From Aquisalimonas sp. 2447 (lineage in GTDB: Bacteria; Pseudomonadota; Gammaproteobacteria; Nitrococcales; Aquisalimonadaceae): a stretch of 64,000 nt of DNA. Made by a program: the position numbers and the translations under genes. Below, piece by piece: positions 1-8,951 of this stretch (positions are counted from its first letter, which is position 1; each line of letters opens with the position of its first letter). The stretch lies in assembly GCF_012044895.1 (NCBI RefSeq), contig NZ_CP050695.1:2820501-2884500 (forward strand), in the 5' to 3' direction. The notes below the pieces were generated by a model, which was given only the letters and a program-made list of their open reading frames with translations, searched no databases and was not told the origin of the DNA.

Positions 1-1114
1 GTTCCAGTGGTGCCTGCAGCTCGCCGGCATCGGCCCCACGCTGCAGTAACCGATTGGCACTCTGGGCGTAACTGCTGACCGCGTACAGAGGCTGGTTGAT
101 CTCGTGGGCGATACCCGCGGCCAGCGCACTCATGGCATTGACCCGGCCAGCTCGGGCGAGTGTATGCAGGTGTTCCCGGGACCTGGCTTCCGCCGCCAGC
201 CGCTCCTGGCGCAACGCGGCAAGGAACAGCCCGGTCATCGCAAGCAACGCCAGCTGGGCGTGGAGGGAGAGTAGATCAGGGCCCATACCGGCGTGGGCGA
301 ACGGGCCCTTGTTCATGGCCGTGCAGTGGACCGCCACCAGACTGGTAACCATTACCGCCCCGGCTGCCATCCACGGCGGAAACCGCAGAGCCACCAGCAT
401 CACCATGGGAAACACGGCATAGGAGAGCGGCAGGGCTATCTGGTCAGAAACCAGGTCCGAGTAAATCACCAGGGTGGTGGCTGCGACCAGCAGCAGTGCA
501 CCCACCGCCGCGAGCCAGCGGCCGGCAGTAAGGCGCTCCCAGCGGGCACTGACAAACACCGGGGCAAACAGGGCGACCCCCATGGCGTCCGCCAGCCAGC
601 ACAGCAGCACAGCCTTGGCCAGATCGGGGCTCAGGCCGACGGCCACCAAGGCACCACCGAACCCGCTGAACAACGCCGTCACGCCCACGCCCACACCTGC
701 CAACCGGTAGAGCTCCCCCATGGTCCCCAGATCACCGCGGAACCCGAGCCGGGCAAGCAGCCATGCGCCCAGCGCTGCACTCGCGGCATTCCCCAAGCCC
801 ATTAGCGTTGCGTCGAGCAGAACGAAGTCCAGCGCCAGATGGGCGATGAGCGAGGCCATGAAAACAGTGACCGTCACGCCGTAGCCGAAGCGCCAGATGG
901 CAGCCAGAGCGATGCCTGTCGCCGGCCAGATCAGCGGGACCTCCGGCTTGTCGAAGGTGAACTCCGCCGCCCACAGCGCCAGCAGGATATACACCGCGAA
1001 GGTCAGTACATGCCCCACCAGCGAGAAGCCGGGAGATCGAAGCGTAGAACGTGCAGTCGCCACTTCAGCCATGGCTCGCCCCCGTTGTGCGCTGACGTCA
1101 GGCGTCATCGCCAT
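1..1114 (-). CDS. MASE1-type sensor histidine kinase (3' end beyond window)
   Basis: Membrane sensor kinase, cut by the left edge so that the ATP-binding domain is missing. The N-terminal ~290 residues are a run of hydrophobic helices of the MASE1 type (WPATGIALAAIWRFGYG near the start). They are followed by a linker and a dimerisation/phosphoacceptor box reading AAGIAHEINQPLYAV, whose His is the predicted autophosphorylation site. The ATG at 1114 overlaps the TAA of the upstream FAD oxidoreductase as TAATG, which points to translational coupling; in-frame ATGs at 1108 and 1072 are alternatives. The signal sensed is unknown. No response regulator is visible inside the window. Confidence 0.85.
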   Translation of the reverse strand, partial: MAMTPDVSAQRGRAMAEVATARSTLRSPGFSLVGHVLTFAVYILLALWAAEFTFDKPEVPLIWPATGIALAAIWRFGYGVTVTVFMASLIAHLALDFVLLDATLMGLGNAASAALGAWLLARLGFRGDLGTMGELYRLAGVGVGVTALFSGFGGALVAVGLSPDLAKAVLLCWLADAMGVALFAPVFVSARWERLTAGRWLAAVGALLLVAATTLVIYSDLVSDQIALPLSYAVFPMVMLVALRFPPWMAAGAVMVTSLVAVHCTAMNKGPFAHAGMGPDLLSLHAQLALLAMTGLFLAALRQERLAAEARSREHLHTLARAGRVNAMSALAAGIAHEINQPLYAVSSYAQSANRLLQRGADAGELQAPLE

Positions 1115-2538
1115 TATGGCAACAGACGATGCAGCCAGCCGACGAGACGCCGGGTTCCCGGCGAATAAAGCTTGTCGGCGTACAGCGTATTCACGGCCCG
1201 TCGGTGGATCTGCGCCAGCGTCGGGTAGGCATGCACCGCCCCGGATAGGTGGCCGATCTTGACGCCGGCCTGCATGGCCAGCACCAGTTCATGGATGAGC
1301 TCACCGCCGTGCGGACCGAGCACGGTCGCCCCGAGAATACGCTTCCTGTGCACCACCAGCTTCAACAGGCCACCGGTAGAACCCTCGGCCAGAGCGCGGT
1401 CCACATCACTGAAGCGAAAGCGCGCGACCTCGACCTGATGCCCCGCGGCTCGGGCGGCCTCCTCGGTCATGCCCACATGCGCAAGCTCAGGTGCGGTGTA
1501 CGTGACCCACGGCATCACCCGATAGTTGGCACGCTTGGGCAGCTTGAACACCACATTGGCGATCACCACCCCGGCCTGGTACTCGGCCACGTGGGTGAAC
1601 GGGTAGGGGCCGCAGACATCGCCCACGGCAAAGATGTGCTTGACGCTGGTGCGCATACGCGCGTCCACCGTGATGCCGCTCTTGTCCACCTCGATCCCGG
1701 CGTTTTCCAGGGCGAGCGTATCGGTGTTCGGCTGACGCCCGGCGGCGACGAGAATACGGTGCACATCGAGGTGCTGGTCCGCGTCACCACGACGACAGGT
1801 CAAGCGGTAGCCACCATCGTGCCCTTCCACCGCGGTCACCGCGGTTCCAGTACGGATATCCAGGCCTTCGTCGGCCAGCAGACGCGCCAGCTCAGCGGTG
1901 ATTTCCGGATCTTCCCGCGGCAGAATGCGATCCGCCATTTCGATCACGGCGACCTGGCTACCCAGGCGGGAGAACGATTGCGCCAGCTCCAGGCCGATGG
2001 GCCCACCACCCAGCACGGCGAGCCGCTCCGGCAGCTCGCGCTGCTGGAAGACGGTCTCGTTGGTCCAGTAATCCGCCTCGGCGAGGCCGGGCACCGGCGG
2101 CACGGCGGGGCGCGAGCCCGTGGCAATCAGGATGCGGCGGCCGTACAGCCGCCGGTCACCCACGGCCACCGTATGGGCATCGACAAAGCGCCCTTCGCCG
2201 AAGATGACGTCCACGCCGTAGGAGCGGAAACGGTCCGGATCATCATGTTTCTGAATCCCCGCGACGACCTCGGCGACGCGATCCATGACTTTGCCGAGAT
2301 CGGTGGCGCCAGAGGACGCATCGACGCCGTACCGTTTTGCCTCCCCGGCCAGGTGCGCCACCTCTGCGGAGCGGATCAGCGTCTTGCTGGGCACACAGCC
2401 GTAGTGCAGGCAATCACCGCCGAGGTTGTCATCACGCTCGATGAGCGCCACCTTCAGCCCGAGTTGCGCTGCAACACTGGACGTCACCAGACCGCCGACA
2501 CCCCCACCGATCACCACCAGATCGAACTTATCCGTCAT
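1114..2538 (-). CDS. FAD-dependent pyridine nucleotide-disulfide oxidoreductase (dihydrolipoamide dehydrogenase/mercuric reductase-like)
   Basis: A class I flavoprotein disulfide reductase of 474 residues. It has an N-terminal FAD Rossmann motif (VVIGGGVGGL), a redox-active pair in GGDCLHYGCVPSK, a second NAD(P)-binding glycine motif (LGGGPIGLELAQSFSRLG), the FAD-contacting segment VFAVGDVCG, and a C-terminal dimerisation domain ending in HAYPTLAQIHRRAVNTLY. The ATG at 2538 is chosen over the in-frame GTG at 2550 because a GGTGAG sequence lies upstream of it. It overlaps the end of the TVP38 gene and is coupled to the histidine kinase. Pairing of such flavoproteins with TVP38/TMEM64 proteins is common in bacteria. 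The substrate is not deducible. Confidence 0.88.
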   Translation of the reverse strand: MTDKFDLVVIGGGVGGLVTSSVAAQLGLKVALIERDDNLGGDCLHYGCVPSKTLIRSAEVAHLAGEAKRYGVDASSGATDLGKVMDRVAEVVAGIQKHDDPDRFRSYGVDVIFGEGRFVDAHTVAVGDRRLYGRRILIATGSRPAVPPVPGLAEADYWTNETVFQQRELPERLAVLGGGPIGLELAQSFSRLGSQVAVIEMADRILPREDPEITAELARLLADEGLDIRTGTAVTAVEGHDGGYRLTCRRGDADQHLDVHRILVAAGRQPNTDTLALENAGIEVDKSGITVDARMRTSVKHIFAVGDVCGPYPFTHVAEYQAGVVIANVVFKLPKRANYRVMPWVTYTAPELAHVGMTEEAARAAGHQVEVARFRFSDVDRALAEGSTGGLLKLVVHRKRILGATVLGPHGGELIHELVLAMQAGVKIGHLSGAVHAYPTLAQIHRRAVNTLYADKLYSPGTRRLVGWLHRLLP

Positions 2539-3259
2539 TGTTTTTCTCACCCGCGGTCGCTGTTACCGGCGCCGAGTCGTCCGCTGCCTCGACGTCCAGC
2601 GTGGGATCATGCTTGAAGCGCTTGACCAGTCGTGGCAGGAAGATCACTGCTGCCAGCAGCCCCAGCGCGATGAGGATGGCGTTGATGCCGCTGCGCCCGC
2701 CGGCCACCGTTTCGGCACCCGCATGCCCGATCCAGGTATAGGCGAAGGCGCCAGGGGCCATGCAGATGAAGGTCGCAACGGCGTAGGGCATGAATCCGAT
2801 ACGGGTCAGGCCCAGCGCGTAGTTGAGCAGGTTGAACGGGAAGATCGGCACCAGCCGCGTGAACGCCACGAACCGCCAGCCCTCGCGCTCCACGCCGACG
2901 ATCAGTTTCTTCAGCCGCCCGCCGGTGTAGGCAGCCACCAGATCCGAGGCGGCATAGCGTGCCACCAGGAACGCCAGCATCGCACCGACCGTTGCCCCCA
3001 GGAGGCTGTAGACGGTGCCGAAAACGGGCCCGAAGAGCACGCCACCGGCAATGGTAAAGACCAGGCCGGGCAGGAAAGCCACCGTTGCAACCGCATAGGC
3101 CGCCATGAAGGCGAACGGAGCCAGCATGCCCAGGTCATCCAGGCGCTGCTGCAGGAGCTCCGGGTTGAGTTCACCGCGGAACTGATACCCCAGGACCAGG
3201 AGCACCAGGACGCCCAGCCCGAGCGCAATGCGCATGATGAGTTTGCCTTGTCCCGCCAT
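2528..3259 (-). CDS. TVP38/TMEM64 (SNARE-associated/DedA-like) inner membrane protein
   Basis: A 243-residue integral membrane protein. A leading helix (IALGLGVLVLLVLGY) is followed by the family core, with re-entrant glycine-rich segments (FLPGLVFTIAGGVLFGPVFG) and the conserved FTRLVPIFPFNLLNYALG motif, which places it in the VTT/DedA superfamily; some members are linked to lipid scrambling. The start at 3259 is taken because AGGAAGG lies 7 bases upstream; the frame stays open to 3322 but that extension has no ribosome binding site. The stop overlaps the start of the flavoprotein, so the three genes 3259-1 read as one operon. Confidence 0.88.
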   Translation of the reverse strand: MAGQGKLIMRIALGLGVLVLLVLGYQFRGELNPELLQQRLDDLGMLAPFAFMAAYAVATVAFLPGLVFTIAGGVLFGPVFGTVYSLLGATVGAMLAFLVARYAASDLVAAYTGGRLKKLIVGVEREGWRFVAFTRLVPIFPFNLLNYALGLTRIGFMPYAVATFICMAPGAFAYTWIGHAGAETVAGGRSGINAILIALGLLAAVIFLPRLVKRFKHDPTLDVEAADDSAPVTATAGEKNNDG

Positions 3260-3355
3260 TCGCAACCTTCCTGTTCGATGAAATACGCTGCCAGTGTGCC
3301 CGCAAACGCCACACCGTGACATTCGTACTTCCCGTAGCCGGATCTGCCGTAGCGC

Positions 3356-4006
3356 CTACTCGGCAAGCAGACGGATTTCCCCGTACCACGCCTCAATGGG
3401 CTCACCGACATCGTCGCAATCCGTCATGATCGCCAGGGCGTCGATCTCATCCAGATCGCGATCGTGGAAGGTCTTGAAGTCTTCGCGAAGATTGCGCCGC
3501 TCGGTGACCCATTGGCCGCTCTCCTCCGGCGGCCCGGACTGCATGGCAATCATGCGCGCCTGGGACGCGTAGGCGTTCTCCCAGTCGGCCCCTTTCGCCA
3601 TCTCACTGGCCCAGACATAGTTAAGTGCACGGGTTCGCCAGCGGAGAACGCGGTGCTCGTCGACGGCGTACAGACGCGCGGGATAGTCATCTCCCGCCCT
3701 GACGGTCTCGTCGATGCCACTGAACGTCTCATCAACCCGCCAAGTCCATTCAACCACCGGGGTCTTGTCCAGATCGATGGTTTCCTCGAGGAACAGCCCC
3801 GACGCAGTACCGTCGGTGCACTGGGCATGAACGGCCTCCCGGCCATCCACCTCCACCAGTTCGTAACGCGTTTCGCCCTCGAATGAATGCGGCTCCCAGT
3901 CGATGATGTCCGCCGGCGTGTAAACGACTTCACCGGCCATGGAGGCGGTCGCGGTCAGAAACGCGGCAAACCCCGCGATGCGTGTCGACCAAACGGGCAA
4001 ATTCAT
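3356..4006 (-). CDS. DUF3047 family exported protein
   Basis: A 216-residue protein with a cleavable-type signal peptide (FAAFLTATASMAG) followed by a beta-rich domain. Motifs such as WTWRVDETFSG, DDYPARLYAV and the C-terminal LDEIDALAIMTDCDDVGE match DUF3047, a periplasmic family of unknown function often annotated next to redox or membrane genes. It is separated from the TVP38 operon by about 100 bp and may have its own promoter. Family assignment rests on motif recognition only. Confidence 0.75.
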   Translation of the reverse strand: MNLPVWSTRIAGFAAFLTATASMAGEVVYTPADIIDWEPHSFEGETRYELVEVDGREAVHAQCTDGTASGLFLEETIDLDKTPVVEWTWRVDETFSGIDETVRAGDDYPARLYAVDEHRVLRWRTRALNYVWASEMAKGADWENAYASQARMIAMQSGPPEESGQWVTERRNLREDFKTFHDRDLDEIDALAIMTDCDDVGEPIEAWYGEIRLLAE

Positions 4007-4106
4007 GGGCGGAACTCCGTCCAGGAGGGAGAATGTCGAAACAATGTAACGGTTATACGCCGGCGCAGCACATCAGTGAAAACCGAAAGTCGCGGCAGGA
4101 CGGAAG

Positions 4107-4134
4107 CCGGTCGGCGCCGAGCGACGCCGACCGG
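4107..4134. terminator. Strong GC hairpin between two genes
   Basis: The arms CCGGTCGGCG (4107-4116) and CGCCGACCGG (4125-4134) are perfectly complementary around an 8-base loop. It lies between the AhpD-like gene (stop at 4182) and the DUF3047 start (4006), both on the minus strand. There is no clear T-run, so it may be a transcript-stabilising hairpin rather than a classical terminator. Confidence 0.45.
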
Positions 4135-4181
4135 GATGGGGCTAGGGAAACGCCGAATAATTCGCGCGCGCCTCTGGCCGC

Positions 4182-4742
4182 TCAGCTACGGCCAGCGAAG
4201 GCGTCATCCACGGGCGTGTGGAAAATGTGGTTGGTGTAGTTGCTCAGCGTTTTCACCGCCAGCGCCAGGATCACCTCCATGACGTGGCGCTCGCTGAACC
4301 CGGCCGCCTTGAAGGTTTCCACGTCGGAGGGCTCCGGCTTGCCGCGGGTGTCGAACATGACTTGGACGAATCGCTGCAAGGCTGCCAGCGTCTCGTCCGG
4401 TGCCGGCTTGCCGTCAAGGATGGCATCGGTGACTTCCTTCGGCACCTTGGACATGTTGTCGGCAATCGTGCCGTGCGCGGAGCGGCAGTAGCCACAGCCA
4501 TTGGCCACGCTGATGGTGAGGAACACCACTTCCTGCTGCTGCGGCGTGAACCCTGAGTTCTGCCGCAAATAGGCGTAGCCGTGTTGATAGGTGGTCAGCA
4601 CACCGGGCGCATTCGCCATGGCGCCGTACATGTTCGGGACGAAGCCCAGTCCCTGCTTGGTCTCCTGCAGAACCCTGGCCGCGTCGCCCTCGGCGTTATC
4701 GGCAGTCTTCAGTTCCAGATCGGTACGGTACGGGGCACCCAT
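4182..4742 (-). CDS. Carboxymuconolactone decarboxylase/AhpD-like alkylhydroperoxidase
   Basis: A 186-residue all-helical protein of the CMD superfamily. The active-site signature is ISVANGCGYCRSAHGT, with the CxxC pair and the downstream His that relay protons in AhpD-type peroxidases. The N-terminal AMANAPGVLTTYQHGYAYLR and C-terminal VILALAVKTLSNYTNHIFHTP segments are typical of the peroxidase-related subgroup of about 180 residues. It is preceded by AGGAGGTCCC just upstream of the ATG. It appears monocistronic, with DUF3179 diverging on the other side. A role in peroxide detoxification is inferred from the family. Confidence 0.85.
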   Translation of the reverse strand: MGAPYRTDLELKTADNAEGDAARVLQETKQGLGFVPNMYGAMANAPGVLTTYQHGYAYLRQNSGFTPQQQEVVFLTISVANGCGYCRSAHGTIADNMSKVPKEVTDAILDGKPAPDETLAALQRFVQVMFDTRGKPEPSDVETFKAAGFSERHVMEVILALAVKTLSNYTNHIFHTPVDDAFAGRS

Positions 4743-4900
4743 GGGACCTCCTCGCGTTTAGGAATGATCGGTTCACAATAGGCTCTAAAAAATCCCCATG
4801 CAACGCCTGGCGCTCGCCGGGAATCCGTGAAAGTCCTTATTGTCCCTTTGCCCGCGCTGGCGTGTGATTGAAGGCCAAAGCATTTCAGGGGGCGAACACG

Positions 4901-5926
4901 ATGCGCACGCACGTACTCACCGTATTGTCGTCGGCGGCGCTGGCGGTTCCAGCACTTGCTCTTGGCGATACACGGCTGCCGGTGACCGATCCGATCCTCA
5001 TGCCACTGGAGCCCTCGGCGTATACCGACGACATGCGTTCCGGCGGTCCGGGGATGGACGGGATCCCCTCCATCGACGAACCGGCGTTCTGGTCCGCCGA
5101 CCGCGGAGACGAATACCTGGAACCGGAGGATCGCGTCATCGGCGTCTACCGCAATGGCGAAGCGCGCGCCTACCCCCAGCGCATCCTGGTCTGGCACGAG
5201 ATCGTCAATGACACCATCGGCGGGGACAACGTGGCCGTGACGTACTGCCCCCTCACCGGCACCGCCCTGGGGTTTAAGCGCGGCGAGAAGGAGCTCGGCG
5301 TCTCCGGCCGGCTGGTGAACAGCAATCTCATCATGTTCGACCGGGATACGGAGAGCTTCTGGCCACAAATCCTCGGTGCCGCCATCAATGGCGAGCACGA
5401 GGGGCACGGACTGGAGGAGTTCCGCGTCATCTGGACCACGTGGAAACAGTGGCGGGAACGGCATCCGGAGACGGAAGTCCTGACCACCGACACCGGCTAC
5501 GTCCGCAACTACCGCCACGACCCGTACGGCAACTACAACCCGCTTTCGGGCTATTACGAGCCGGAGAGCGACCGGATTTTCCCGGTCCAGAACGAGAATG
5601 AACGCTACCCGCAGAAACACGAGGTGTTCGGCTTCCGCACCAGCGCGGGCGCCGTCGCCGTGGACACGGATCACCTTGCGGACGAGGGTGCACTGACCCT
5701 CGAGCACGGGGACCACCATTACCTGGTGCTCCACGACGAGGGCCTGGGAACCGCCTGGGTGTTCCGCGGCGACGAAACCGTCGCTGCCCCGCAGGACGTC
5801 ACGTTCGGCCCCGCGGGTCCGGAGCACGGTGATCTGGATGATCTGGAACCGGTCAACGGCTTCGAGGCCATGTGGTTCGCCTGGGCGGCGTTCTACCCGG
5901 ACACCAGGGTGATTGACGGCCAATGA
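4901..5926 (+). CDS. DUF3179 domain-containing exported protein
   Basis: A 341-residue protein with an N-terminal signal sequence (MRTHVLTVLSSAALAVPALA). The conserved core has ARAYPQRILVWHEIVND, VTYCPLTGTALGF and NSNLIMFDRDTESFWPQ, which are DUF3179 hallmarks. A Cys in TYCPLTG and several His and acidic residues are conserved in the family, whose activity is unknown. The ATG at 4901 has AGGGGG 8 bases upstream; an upstream TTG at 4868 is less likely. Its stop overlaps the ATG of the following membrane-protein gene (ATGA), so the two are translationally coupled. Confidence 0.85.
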   Translation: MRTHVLTVLSSAALAVPALALGDTRLPVTDPILMPLEPSAYTDDMRSGGPGMDGIPSIDEPAFWSADRGDEYLEPEDRVIGVYRNGEARAYPQRILVWHEIVNDTIGGDNVAVTYCPLTGTALGFKRGEKELGVSGRLVNSNLIMFDRDTESFWPQILGAAINGEHEGHGLEEFRVIWTTWKQWRERHPETEVLTTDTGYVRNYRHDPYGNYNPLSGYYEPESDRIFPVQNENERYPQKHEVFGFRTSAGAVAVDTDHLADEGALTLEHGDHHYLVLHDEGLGTAWVFRGDETVAAPQDVTFGPAGPEHGDLDDLEPVNGFEAMWFAWAAFYPDTRVIDGQ

Positions 5927-6464
5927 CACGCTGGATGGCTGCCGGCATCGGTGCGCTCTACGGCGCCATCTACCTGATGGGAGTCGGTGACCTGACCTTC
6001 GACAGGAGTGCCGGCTGGTTCATGCAGACCGGCGCCGCCAGCCTCGAGCGCATGACCACCATGCGCTCGCCATTCCTGTTCGAAGGCATTGCCCTGGCGG
6101 AAGCGGGCTGGTGGGTCATCCTGTTCAGTCCCCTGAACCTGCTGCTGGCAGTGATCCTGGGGGCGCTACTCACGGTGAACCTCCACGGTGCCATGACCCT
6201 GTGGCGGGAGCCTCGAGCCTGCGGGCTCTCCAGTGCGGGCAGCGCCAGCAGCGCCGTGCCGGCACTGCTGGCCGGTTCCGCCTGCTGCGCGCAAGCCTGC
6301 TGCTTCTTCTCGGCATGCCCGGCCTGGGCGTACTGGCCGCCGTCTTCGGCTACCTGATTCCGCTGTCGATCCTCGCCCTGGTCGCTTCGCGGATGTGGCA
6401 ACGCCGCCTGGGTGCACCCCGGTTCCTGGCGCCCTTCTCCCCCACGCGACGCGCAGGGGTGTGA
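5923..6464 (+). pseudogene. Small polytopic membrane protein gene with a frameshift near 6290
   Basis: From the ATG at 5923 the frame reads a plausible membrane protein (GALYGAIYLMGVGDLTFD, then PLNLLLAVILGALLTVNLHG) up to PALLAGSACCA. It then turns into Cys/Ser/Trp-rich nonsense ending at 6357. The continuation lies one frame back: from 6297 it reads LLLLLGMPGLGVLAAVFG, then YLIPLSILALVASRMWQRR, and stops at 6464. One missing base between about 6289 and 6297 explains both halves; the repaired product would be about 180 residues. It could be a true pseudogene, a sequencing error or a recoded gene. Function unknown; it is coupled to the DUF3179 gene. Confidence 0.7.
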
Positions 6465-6465
6465 T

Positions 6466-7899
6466 TCATGGTCCCTCGCCCACCCGCAGGATGCGCATGG
6501 TGTTGGTGCTACCGGCAATCCCGGTGAAGTCCCCCTTGGTGACAATCACGGTATCGCCATCCTTCACGGCGCCGCTGGTGCGCATGGTCTCCAGCGCATC
6601 GGCAATGACGTGGTTGGGGTCGGTGTGCATGATGTCGAAGGCGACCGGGTAGACGTCGCGGTACAGCGTCACCCGGCCGCGGGTGCGCTCGTGGCGGGTC
6701 AGCGCGTAGATGGGAATCCCGGAGCTGATACGCGACATCCACAGGGTGGTGGCACCGGATTCCGTGAGCGCAATGATGGCATCGGCGTGCAGGTGATTGG
6801 CGGTGTACATGGTGGCCATGGCAATGGCCTCGTCGATGCCCTCGAAGACCGAGTCCATGCGGTGGGTGGAGCGCTGGGTGGTCACCTGTGCCTCGGCGCC
6901 GACGCACACCCGCGCCATGGCCTCCACGGTGCGCACCGGGTACTTGCCGGCGGCGGTCTCCGCGGAGAGCATCACCGCATCGGTGCCGTCCATGACGGCA
7001 TTGGCCACATCCAGCACCTCGGCCCGGGTGGGCATGGGCTGCTCGATCATGGACTCCATCATCTGCGTGGCGGTGATCACCGAGCGGTTGAGGCGCAGCG
7101 CGGTGGCGATGATGTGCTTCTGCACCCCGGGAAGCTCGGCGTCGCCGATCTCCACGGCCAGATCACCGCGGGCGACCATCACCGCGTCGGAGGCCAGAGT
7201 GATCTCGTCGATGGCGGCCACCGCCTCGGCGCGCTCGATCTTGGCGATGATGCCGGCGTCGGAGCCGACCTCCTTGAGCAGCGAGCGCGCCAGCTCGATG
7301 TCTGCCGCCGAGCGGGGGAACGACACGGCGATGTAGTCCACGCCCAGCGCGGCCGCCGCGCGCAGGTCCTGGCGGTCCTTGTCCGTGAGCGCGTCGGCGG
7401 AGAGACCACCCCCCTGGCGATTGATTCCCTTGTTGTTGGACAGCTCACCACCGAGTTCCACGCGGCAGTGCACCCGTGAGCCCTGAACCCGCTCGACCCG
7501 CATGGTGATCAGGCCGTCGTTCAACAACAGCAGGTCTCCGGGCCCGACATCATCGGGCAGATGCTTGTAGGCCACGCCCACCTGTTGCCGGTCACCCGCG
7601 GCCGGATCCAGTGCGGCGTCCAGACAGAAGGAATCCCCCTCCTCCAGCGTCACCGCCCCGTCGCGGAAGCGGTCGATGCGGATCTTCGGCCCCTGCAGGT
7701 CGGCGAGCACGCCCACGTCGCGGCCGACGCGTCCGGCGGCCTCGCGCAGGGCCTGCGCCCGCGCCTGGTGATCGGCGGCCTCGCCGTGGGAGTAGTTCAG
7801 CCGGACCACATCGACGCCGGCACGGATGATCTGCTCCAGCACATCGGGGGCATCGGTGGCCGGCCCCAGGGTGGCAACGATCTTGGTTCGGCGGGGCAT
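6466..7899 (-). CDS. pyk: Pyruvate kinase
   Basis: Catalyses phosphoenolpyruvate + ADP to pyruvate + ATP. The 477-residue product starts RRTKIVATLGPATDAPDVL and carries the barrel motifs VRLNYSHGE, DLQGPKIRI, the catalytic-lysine/metal segment IIAKIERAEAV, ARGDLAVEIG and ATQMMESMIEQPMPTRAEV. The C-terminal allosteric domain follows. The ATG at 7899 has GGAG 8 bases upstream; an upstream in-frame ATG at 7920 would overlap gap. It is third in the eda-gap-pyk cluster, so it converts the glyceraldehyde-3-phosphate released by the Entner-Doudoroff aldolase onward to pyruvate. Confidence 0.96.
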   Translation of the reverse strand: MPRRTKIVATLGPATDAPDVLEQIIRAGVDVVRLNYSHGEAADHQARAQALREAAGRVGRDVGVLADLQGPKIRIDRFRDGAVTLEEGDSFCLDAALDPAAGDRQQVGVAYKHLPDDVGPGDLLLLNDGLITMRVERVQGSRVHCRVELGGELSNNKGINRQGGGLSADALTDKDRQDLRAAAALGVDYIAVSFPRSAADIELARSLLKEVGSDAGIIAKIERAEAVAAIDEITLASDAVMVARGDLAVEIGDAELPGVQKHIIATALRLNRSVITATQMMESMIEQPMPTRAEVLDVANAVMDGTDAVMLSAETAAGKYPVRTVEAMARVCVGAEAQVTTQRSTHRMDSVFEGIDEAIAMATMYTANHLHADAIIALTESGATTLWMSRISSGIPIYALTRHERTRGRVTLYRDVYPVAFDIMHTDPNHVIADALETMRTSGAVKDGDTVIVTKGDFTGIAGSTNTMRILRVGEGP

Positions 7900-7912
7900 G
7901 GCGGGGGCTCCT

Positions 7913-8923
7913 CTAGGCATCCAGCAGGGCGCGGGTGGTATCGAGCATGCGGTTGGAGAACCCCCACTCGTTGTCGTACCAGGCGCACACCTTCACCAGG
8001 GTGCCCTCGGCGACGCGGGTCATGAACGGGTCGTAGGTCGACGAGACCGCGTCGTGGTTGAAGTCCATCGATACCAGCGGCTCGTCGTTGACCGCGAGAA
8101 TGCCCTTCAGCGGACCGCCAGCGGCCTCCCGCAGCACGTTCGTGACCTCGTCGACGGACGTCGCGCGTTGCGCCACGAAGCTCAGGTCCACCATGGAGAC
8201 GTTCTGTGTCGGCACGCGCACCGCGAAACCATCCAGCTTGCCGTCGAGTTCCGGCAACACCAGGCCCACCGCCGCGGCGGCACCGGTGCTGGTGGGGATC
8301 ATGGACTGGGTGGCCGAGCGCGCCCGGCGCGGGTCCTTGTGGTAGACGTCGTTCAACACCTGGTCGTTGGTGTAGGAGTGAATGGTGGTCATCAGGCCGT
8401 GTTGCACCCCGATGTGCTCGTGCAGCGGTTTGACCAGGGGCGCGAGGCAGTTGGTGGTGCAGGAGGCGTTGGAGATCACCTGATGGTCCGCCGTCAGGGT
8501 GTCGTGGTTGACCCCGTATACGATGGTGGCGTCCACATCGCTGCCACCGGGGGCGGAGATGACGACCTTGCGGGCGCCGGCCTCCAGGTGGGCAGCCGCC
8601 TTGGCCTTGCTGGTAAACAGCCCGGTGCACTCCAGCACCGCGTCCACGCCGAGCTCGCCCCAGGGCAGTCGGGCCGGGTCGCGCTCGGCGAGCACGCGAA
8701 TGCGATCGCCGTTGACCAGCATGTCGTCGCCATCCACCCGGACCTCGCCCCGGAACGGTCCGTGCACCGTGTCGTGCCGGGTCAGGTGGGCGTTCATCTG
8801 CGCGTCGCCGAGATCGTTGATGGCAACGATGGCAATGTTCTCGTGGCGCTGCTCTTCGTAGAGCGCACGCAGGACGTTGCGGCCGATACGGCCGTAACCG
8901 TTGATGGCAACTCGATAGGTCAT
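7913..8923 (-). CDS. gap: Type I glyceraldehyde-3-phosphate dehydrogenase
   Basis: Oxidises and phosphorylates glyceraldehyde-3-phosphate with NAD(P)+. The 336-residue enzyme has the N-terminal dinucleotide fold ([19 protein letters not shown]), the catalytic Cys in [12 protein letters not shown], and the family motifs [24 protein letters not shown] and [12 protein letters not shown]. The ATG at 8923 is preceded by AGGAG. It lies 13 bp upstream of pyk and 28 bp downstream of eda on the same strand, giving a compact lower-glycolysis operon, probably under HexR control from the eda promoter. Confidence 0.96.
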   Translation of the reverse strand: MTYRVAINGYGRIGRNVLRALYEEQRHENIAIVAINDLGDAQMNAHLTRHDTVHGPFRGEVRVDGDDMLVNGDRIRVLAERDPARLPWGELGVDAVLECTGLFTSKAKAAAHLEAGARKVVISAPGGSDVDATIVYGVNHDTLTADHQVISNASCTTNCLAPLVKPLHEHIGVQHGLMTTIHSYTNDQVLNDVYHKDPRRARSATQSMIPTSTGAAAAVGLVLPELDGKLDGFAVRVPTQNVSMVDLSFVAQRATSVDEVTNVLREAAGGPLKGILAVNDEPLVSMDFNHDAVSSTYDPFMTRVAEGTLVKVCAWYDNEWGFSNRMLDTTRALLDA

Positions 8924-8951
8924 GGCTCCTTTGCTCTCCTCGTCGATATCA

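Noticed and set aside
1249-2616. A 455-codon open frame on the plus strand opposite the FAD oxidoreductase
   Set aside because: It is the complement of a clear flavoprotein gene, is His/Gly/Arg-rich with no motifs, and is explained by the high GC content leaving antisense frames open.
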